Shown one piece after another: positions 5,096 through 8,720 of a stretch of DNA of 8,720 nucleotides. Below the pieces are notes generated by a model. It was not told where the DNA came from and ran no database searches. It was given only the letters and a program-made list of their open reading frames with translations. The DNA comes from an uncultured Bacilli bacterium (GTDB lineage Bacteria; Bacillota_I; Bacilli_A; RF39; UBA660). Position 1 is the stretch's first letter; each line of letters opens with the position of its first letter. A program made the translations under genes and the position numbers. The stretch covers positions 1-8,720 of the forward strand of contig CANQWJ010000043.1 of the NCBI GenBank assembly GCA_947627525.1, read 5' to 3'.

Positions 5096-7369
5096 ATGGT
5101 AGATTTTGCTGCATTAGCACAAAGAGTTATACAAATTGGCTTGACTCTTGCTGAATCTGCTACTTTAGTGTGGGCACTAAAAAATGGTGTGATTTTTATA
5201 TTGAGATTGTTATCTTTTTATATAGATACACACATTGTTAATTTTATAGCAAAGTTATATTCATATTTCCTAAAAATATTAGAAGGTACAATGTTTAATG
5301 AAAATGTAACTGACAAAATAGTAAACAATATTTATATATTTATTGGTGTAATAGTATTTTTTAGATTAATGATGTTAATAATTAAATACTTATCTAATCC
5401 TGATTTGGTTGGAGATGCCAAAATAGGTGCTAATGCCCTAGTAAAAAGATGCATTATTGGTATGGCTGGTATTTTGTTTCTACCAACTATATTCGATTTG
5501 GGATTAAGATTGCAAAATGCTATCTTGGAAGATAATTTAATACAACAAATAGTTATTCCTAACGATATGTTGAAAGGAATGGATAGTAAGATTCATACAG
5601 GCGGAAAATATATTGGTACTTACGTTTTGGCTGGTTTTGTCAGTCCAAGTGCTGATGCTAGTCCACAAGCACAAAGTGATTTTGATGCGGCAGTTGCCAA
5701 AGGAGATCTTTCATCAATTAGTATTAATAAGGGTGGATTTTTAGGCTATATTGGTGACTATGAGTATGAATACTTTTTCTTACTTTCAACATTTGTATTA
5801 TGCTATGTCCTTTATATAATGTTTAAATATTGCTTAGATCTTGCTGTGAGGGCTTTTAAGTTGTTGATATATCAATTGTTAGCGCCAGTAGCAATGGTTG
5901 AATATATGATTAATGGTGCTGATGATGGCGTTTTTAAAAATTGGAAAACAGCTGTTTTAAGTACTTATTGCATGTTATTTGTTAGAGTTATGGCTTTATG
6001 GTTTGTCATGTTTGTAACAACGTTAATGTCTGGTGAGTATTCATCATATACTGATGGTTCATTATTGGCCGAAAATGATTATCTATTGAGAGGAATTATT
6101 ATTATTGCTTTATTAGGATTTATGATGGATTTACCAAAATTAATTGGTCAAATTTTTGGACTCGATTTAGAACAAGAAGGATCTACAAGTGGATTATTGA
6201 AGCAAATTGGAGGTATGGTTAAAGGTGCTGCCATAGGTGGACTTGCTTTTGGTGGTACAGCAGTTGGTGGATTAATGGGCGTTAATAGTGCCGTTGCAAA
6301 AGGTCTTCCTGGTTGGGGAAAAGATGGTAGTGGTAATAGAATGCGTCTTGGTGAAATGTCAGATAAGCATAGAAAAGATTGGGCTGAAAGTCATCCTAAT
6401 AGACAAGGAGTTTTATCAGCAACATCTGCGGCAGGAGCTGGAATGCTTGGTTCACTAATGGGTATGAGTTCAATAACTAATGCCGCTTATAAGGGATATC
6501 AAGGACAGCAGCAGCAACAACAACAAGCCGATAAGTCAGCAAGTGAATTAACTAAGGCTAATGAATCTAAACGTAAGGCCCAAATCCATGATGAAATGGA
6601 AGAAAAATTAGCAAAATCAGCACAGGTTGATAGAGAGCATGATGAAATCATCAATGGTAAAAAGGTTCATATAATTGATGATGCTCACGTTCAATCTTCA
6701 TTAACTGATGAAACGATTGCTAAAATAGCAGGCGCTGGTGCTGGAGCTGGAGGCGGTGGATTATCAGGTCAAGTTACACTTGATAATCTTGATATAAAAG
6801 TTAATGGTAAAGCAACAGCTAATTATGATGGTGGTTTAGAAACAAATGTTACTGGTAAAGCTACAACAAATTATAATGGCGATGTCGAAACAACCATTGC
6901 TGGTGATGCAAAAGCCACTTATAATAAGGACTTAAATGTTCAAGTTGGTGGACAAGCAAATGCTAATTACAATGGTGGATTAGATGTTAATATAAAAGGA
7001 CCAGCAAATACGACATATGAAAAAGAAGTTAATGTTGATGTCAAAGGTCCAGCAACAACAACATATGAAAAAGATTTCAATGTTGACGTTAAAGGCCCAA
7101 CAAATACTACATTTGAAAAAGAAGTTAGTGTTGATGTTAAGGGTCCAGCAAGTACGACATATGAGAAAAATGTTGATGTTAAAGTCGGTGGACCATCAAC
7201 AATAACTTATGATAAAGATTTAGATGTAAAAGTAAATGGAAACGCAAGAGGAACATTTAATGGTAATGTCGATACTACGGTATCAGGTAACACTAATATA
7301 AATTTACAAGATGTAAATATTAATAGAAACAACAATAACAATCGTAATAGCAACAATAACAATAATTAA
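5096..7369 (+). CDS. VirB6/TrbL-like polytopic membrane protein with an 11-unit 16-residue repeat tail
   Basis: A 757-residue protein in three parts. Residues 1-360 hold about six or seven membrane helices (near 76-99, 115-137, 226-249, 250-271, 287-311, 330-356, perhaps one more near 25-60). The core AFKLLIYQLLAPVAMVEYM and the following WKTAVLSTYCMLFVRVMALW resemble VirB6/TrbL and the ICE-linked Mbov_0396-type membrane proteins that form the inner-membrane channel of type IV secretion. Residues about 370-470 are rich in Gly/Ala with glycine-zipper spacing. The rest is a soluble tail: seven glutamines (471-477), a charged helical stretch, a Gly/Ala spacer, eleven 16-residue repeats (560-735), and an Asn-rich end. 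I use ATG 5096 because the GTG at 5087 lies inside the ribosome site GAGGTGAGG (5084-5092). It follows the VirB2-like gene by 14 bases and ends at a terminator; no VirB4 or VirD4 gene follows. Channel role is inferred; the tail's job is unknown. Confidence 0.78.
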   Translation: MVDFAALAQRVIQIGLTLAESATLVWALKNGVIFILRLLSFYIDTHIVNFIAKLYSYFLKILEGTMFNENVTDKIVNNIYIFIGVIVFFRLMMLIIKYLSNPDLVGDAKIGANALVKRCIIGMAGILFLPTIFDLGLRLQNAILEDNLIQQIVIPNDMLKGMDSKIHTGGKYIGTYVLAGFVSPSADASPQAQSDFDAAVAKGDLSSISINKGGFLGYIGDYEYEYFFLLSTFVLCYVLYIMFKYCLDLAVRAFKLLIYQLLAPVAMVEYMINGADDGVFKNWKTAVLSTYCMLFVRVMALWFVMFVTTLMSGEYSSYTDGSLLAENDYLLRGIIIIALLGFMMDLPKLIGQIFGLDLEQEGSTSGLLKQIGGMVKGAAIGGLAFGGTAVGGLMGVNSAVAKGLPGWGKDGSGNRMRLGEMSDKHRKDWAESHPNRQGVLSATSAAGAGMLGSLMGMSSITNAAYKGYQGQQQQQQQADKSASELTKANESKRKAQIHDEMEEKLAKSAQVDREHDEIINGKKVHIIDDAHVQSSLTDETIAKIAGAGAGAGGGGLSGQVTLDNLDIKVNGKATANYDGGLETNVTGKATTNYNGDVETTIAGDAKATYNKDLNVQVGGQANANYNGGLDVNIKGPANTTYEKEVNVDVKGPATTTYEKDFNVDVKGPTNTTFEKEVSVDVKGPASTTYEKNVDVKVGGPSTITYDKDLDVKVNGNARGTFNGNVDTTVSGNTNINLQDVNINRNNNNNRNSNNNNN
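6506..6526 (+). repeat. Glutamine triplet tract
   Basis: Three CAG codons followed by four CAA codons encode seven glutamines between the membrane part and the tail of the VirB6-like protein. Changes in copy number would alter linker length without breaking the frame. Confidence 0.85.
6773..7300 (+). repeat. Eleven tandem 48-bp coding units (16-residue protein repeat)
   Basis: The units begin at 6773 and recur every 48 bases to 7300 with no gap. The protein consensus is roughly [T/N]-[Y/F]-x-[K/G]-x-[L/V]-x-V-x-V-x-G-x-A-x-T. Units five to eight are the most alike, with ...VDVKGP... and TYEK or TFEK in each. Many differences between units fall in third codon positions (for example GTC AAA GGT, GTT AAA GGC and GTT AAG GGT), so the protein pattern is kept while the DNA drifts. 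Alternating hydrophobic residues with a fixed glycine suggest short beta strands and possibly a beta-solenoid. Confidence 0.9.
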
Positions 7370-7398
7370 CAAGTATATTCATTTATACTTGTTTTTCT
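7368..7398 (+). terminator. Terminator of the VirB2/VirB6-like operon
   Basis: A 10-bp perfect stem, 7368-7377 with 7384-7393, encloses a 6-base loop and runs into GTTTTTCTTTTTT. The left arm overlaps the last two bases of the VirB6-like stop codon. The terminator separates that operon from polA. Confidence 0.8.
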
Positions 7399-7417
7399 TT
7401 TTTATATTTTTATTAAA

Positions 7418-7438
7418 TGCTATAATAATTATAGGTGA
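7418..7438 (+). promoter_or_regulatory. Extended -10 promoter and ribosome site of polA
   Basis: TGC followed by TATAAT (7418-7426) forms an extended -10. The -35 position falls in the T-rich tail of the preceding terminator and has no good match. Transcription would start near 7433, where the ribosome site AGGTGA (7433-7438) begins, five bases before ATG 7444. This implies a very short leader. Confidence 0.5.
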
Positions 7439-7443
7439 TTGAT

Positions 7444-8720
7444 ATGAAAAAGGTTCTTTTAATAGATGGTAATAATATTTTATTTCGTAGTTATTATGCA
7501 ACAGCGTATACGGGAAATATAATGAAGAATAGTAAGGGTTTTCCAACTAATGCTTTATATGGTTTAATCAATATGTTAAATAAAATTATTAATGAAGAAA
7601 ATCCGGAATATGTGATGATTGCTTTTGATAAAGGAAAGACTTTTAGACATGAAAAATATGCTGATTATAAAGGTGGTCGTGGTGAAACACCTGATGAATT
7701 AAAGATACAGTTTCCAGTTGCTAAAGAATTAGTTGAAGCGATGGGATTTAAGTATTTTGAGATTGATAATTATGAAGCAGATGACATCATTGGTACCTTT
7801 GCGAAGGCTGCAACCCTTGATAAAGAGTATACCGCAACGATTATTTCTAGTGATAAAGACCTTTTACAATTAATTAATGATGAAGTAGAAGTTAAACTTT
7901 TAAAAACTAATGATTTTATTCGCATGACAAAAGATGAATTCATTAAAACTTATGGTATTGAACCGCCTAGAATGGTTGATTTAAAAGCTCTTATGGGAGA
8001 TAGTAGTGACAACATTCCTGGCGTTAGTGGCGTTGGTGAAAAAACAGCTTTAAAACTCTTACAAGAATATGGTACTCTCGGCAATCTATACAATAACATT
8101 GATTCCGTATCTGGTAAGTTAAAAGATAAATTAATAGCTGATAAAGATAAAGCTTTTATGAGTTATGATCTTGCGACTATTTATAGAGATGTACCAATTG
8201 ATACTGACTTCTCTAAAATAAAATATAATGGTATTGATACTCTTCACTACATCGATTTATTAAATGAATTAGAGTTCTATTCTCTAATTAAAAAGATGGA
8301 TATAAAAGAGAATAATATTCGTGAAAATGTCATTGATATTGACTATAAAATAGTTAATAGTATGGATGAAGTTAATATTAAAGATGACTTTTCAATTTAT
8401 GTTGAACTATTTGGTTATAACTACCATAAAAGTGATGTTTTAGGAGTATCTATTTATAATAAAGATAATTGTTATTATGTACCATTTGATGTCTTATTAC
8501 AAAATCCAACTATTTTAAATAGTTCTTATAATAAGAGTACTTATGATTTAAAAAAGTTAATTTATGTTTTAGCGCGTCATAATTTAACTATTTCTAATTG
8601 TTCTTTTGATATGATGGTAGCTTCTTATATTTTAAATCAAAACATTAAAGATGATATTACATATCTCATGAATAACAATGGTTATAGTATTGATTTTTAT
8701 GATAAAGAATTTGGTAGTGA
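7444..8720 (+). CDS. polA: DNA polymerase I, N-terminal part (3' end outside window)
   Basis: The first 425 residues of DNA polymerase I, open to the right edge. The 5'-3' exonuclease domain (about 1-285) is complete: LLIDGNNILFRSYYA at the start, AFDKGKTFRHEKYADYKGGR, the metal-binding EADDIIGTFA (D113, D114), SSDKDLLQL, and the helix-hairpin-helix GDSSDNIPGVSGVGEKTALK. The fragment then enters the 3'-5' exonuclease-like domain (from about 300). Where proofreading enzymes have D-x-E, this protein reads YVE (319-321), while a YD pair remains at 367-368, so proofreading is probably lost as in several Bacillus and Thermus enzymes. The polymerase domain lies beyond the window. The enzyme removes RNA primers and fills gaps in replication and repair. 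The gene has its own promoter just after the operon terminator. Confidence 0.97.
   Translation, partial: MKKVLLIDGNNILFRSYYATAYTGNIMKNSKGFPTNALYGLINMLNKIINEENPEYVMIAFDKGKTFRHEKYADYKGGRGETPDELKIQFPVAKELVEAMGFKYFEIDNYEADDIIGTFAKAATLDKEYTATIISSDKDLLQLINDEVEVKLLKTNDFIRMTKDEFIKTYGIEPPRMVDLKALMGDSSDNIPGVSGVGEKTALKLLQEYGTLGNLYNNIDSVSGKLKDKLIADKDKAFMSYDLATIYRDVPIDTDFSKIKYNGIDTLHYIDLLNELEFYSLIKKMDIKENNIRENVIDIDYKIVNSMDEVNIKDDFSIYVELFGYNYHKSDVLGVSIYNKDNCYYVPFDVLLQNPTILNSSYNKSTYDLKKLIYVLARHNLTISNCSFDMMVASYILNQNIKDDITYLMNNNGYSIDFYDKEFGS

Noticed and set aside
7017..7205. Out-of-frame 62-codon plus-strand reading frame in the repeat region
   Set aside because: It is a frame shadow created by the 48-base repeats in the VirB6-like gene.
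6773..7300. Regular 48-bp repeats as a possible CRISPR or minisatellite array
   Set aside because: There are no repeat-spacer alternations; the units are coding and drift mainly at third codon positions while the protein pattern is kept.
1..8720. Possible alternative genetic code (TGA as tryptophan), since all visible stops are TAA or TAG
   Set aside because: All tryptophans in the genes are TGG and no gene needs read-through of TGA; six stop codons are too few to argue from.

Overview
The window is AT-rich DNA with compact genes, AGGAGG- or AGGTGAG-type ribosome binding sites and short U-tailed hairpin terminators. All tryptophans are TGG, and every visible stop codon is TAA or TAG, although nothing indicates a changed genetic code. 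Together with single-membrane surface proteins and a class B sortase, this suggests a low-GC Gram-positive bacterium, perhaps a gut Bacilli/Erysipelotrichia- or RF39-like lineage. The lineage is an inference from composition and gene style.

Layout from left to right: (1) the 3' end of a yebC-family regulator gene with a hairpin terminator at its stop codon; (2) a lone DUF1016/YhcG-type PD-(D/E)XK nuclease gene, followed by a second copy of the yebC terminator hairpin (23 identical bases), so the nuclease looks like an inserted cassette; (3) a secreted, membrane-anchored surface protein with a cohesin-like N-terminal region and a cadherin-like beta-sandwich domain; (4) a class B sortase gene on the minus strand, convergent with (3) through a shared bidirectional terminator; (5) a divergent plus-strand operon of two membrane-protein genes, the first an exported ectodomain fused to a VirB2/TrbC-like two-helix hairpin, the second a VirB6/TrbL-like polytopic protein with a long tail containing eleven 16-residue repeats; (6) the 5' part of polA, running off the right edge.

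The most interesting part is the middle block (about 1700-7369). Four envelope genes lie between two housekeeping genes. Two resemble inner-membrane parts of a type IV secretion system, but no VirB4, VirD4, relaxase or integrase is present. The operon closes with a terminator and polA follows at once. I read this as a chromosomal, possibly domesticated, envelope assembly built from VirB2/VirB6-like parts. That is an inference from helix pattern and gene context, not from a database match. Sortase and operon diverge across a 158-base region that holds an imperfect dyad.

No gene-free stretch exceeds 300 bases. The gaps are about 113 (383-495), 117 (1585-1701), 158 (3706-3863) and 74 (7370-7443) bases, and their promoters, hairpins and dyads are listed below. 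I saw no tRNA, rRNA, CRISPR array, insertion sequence or riboswitch.
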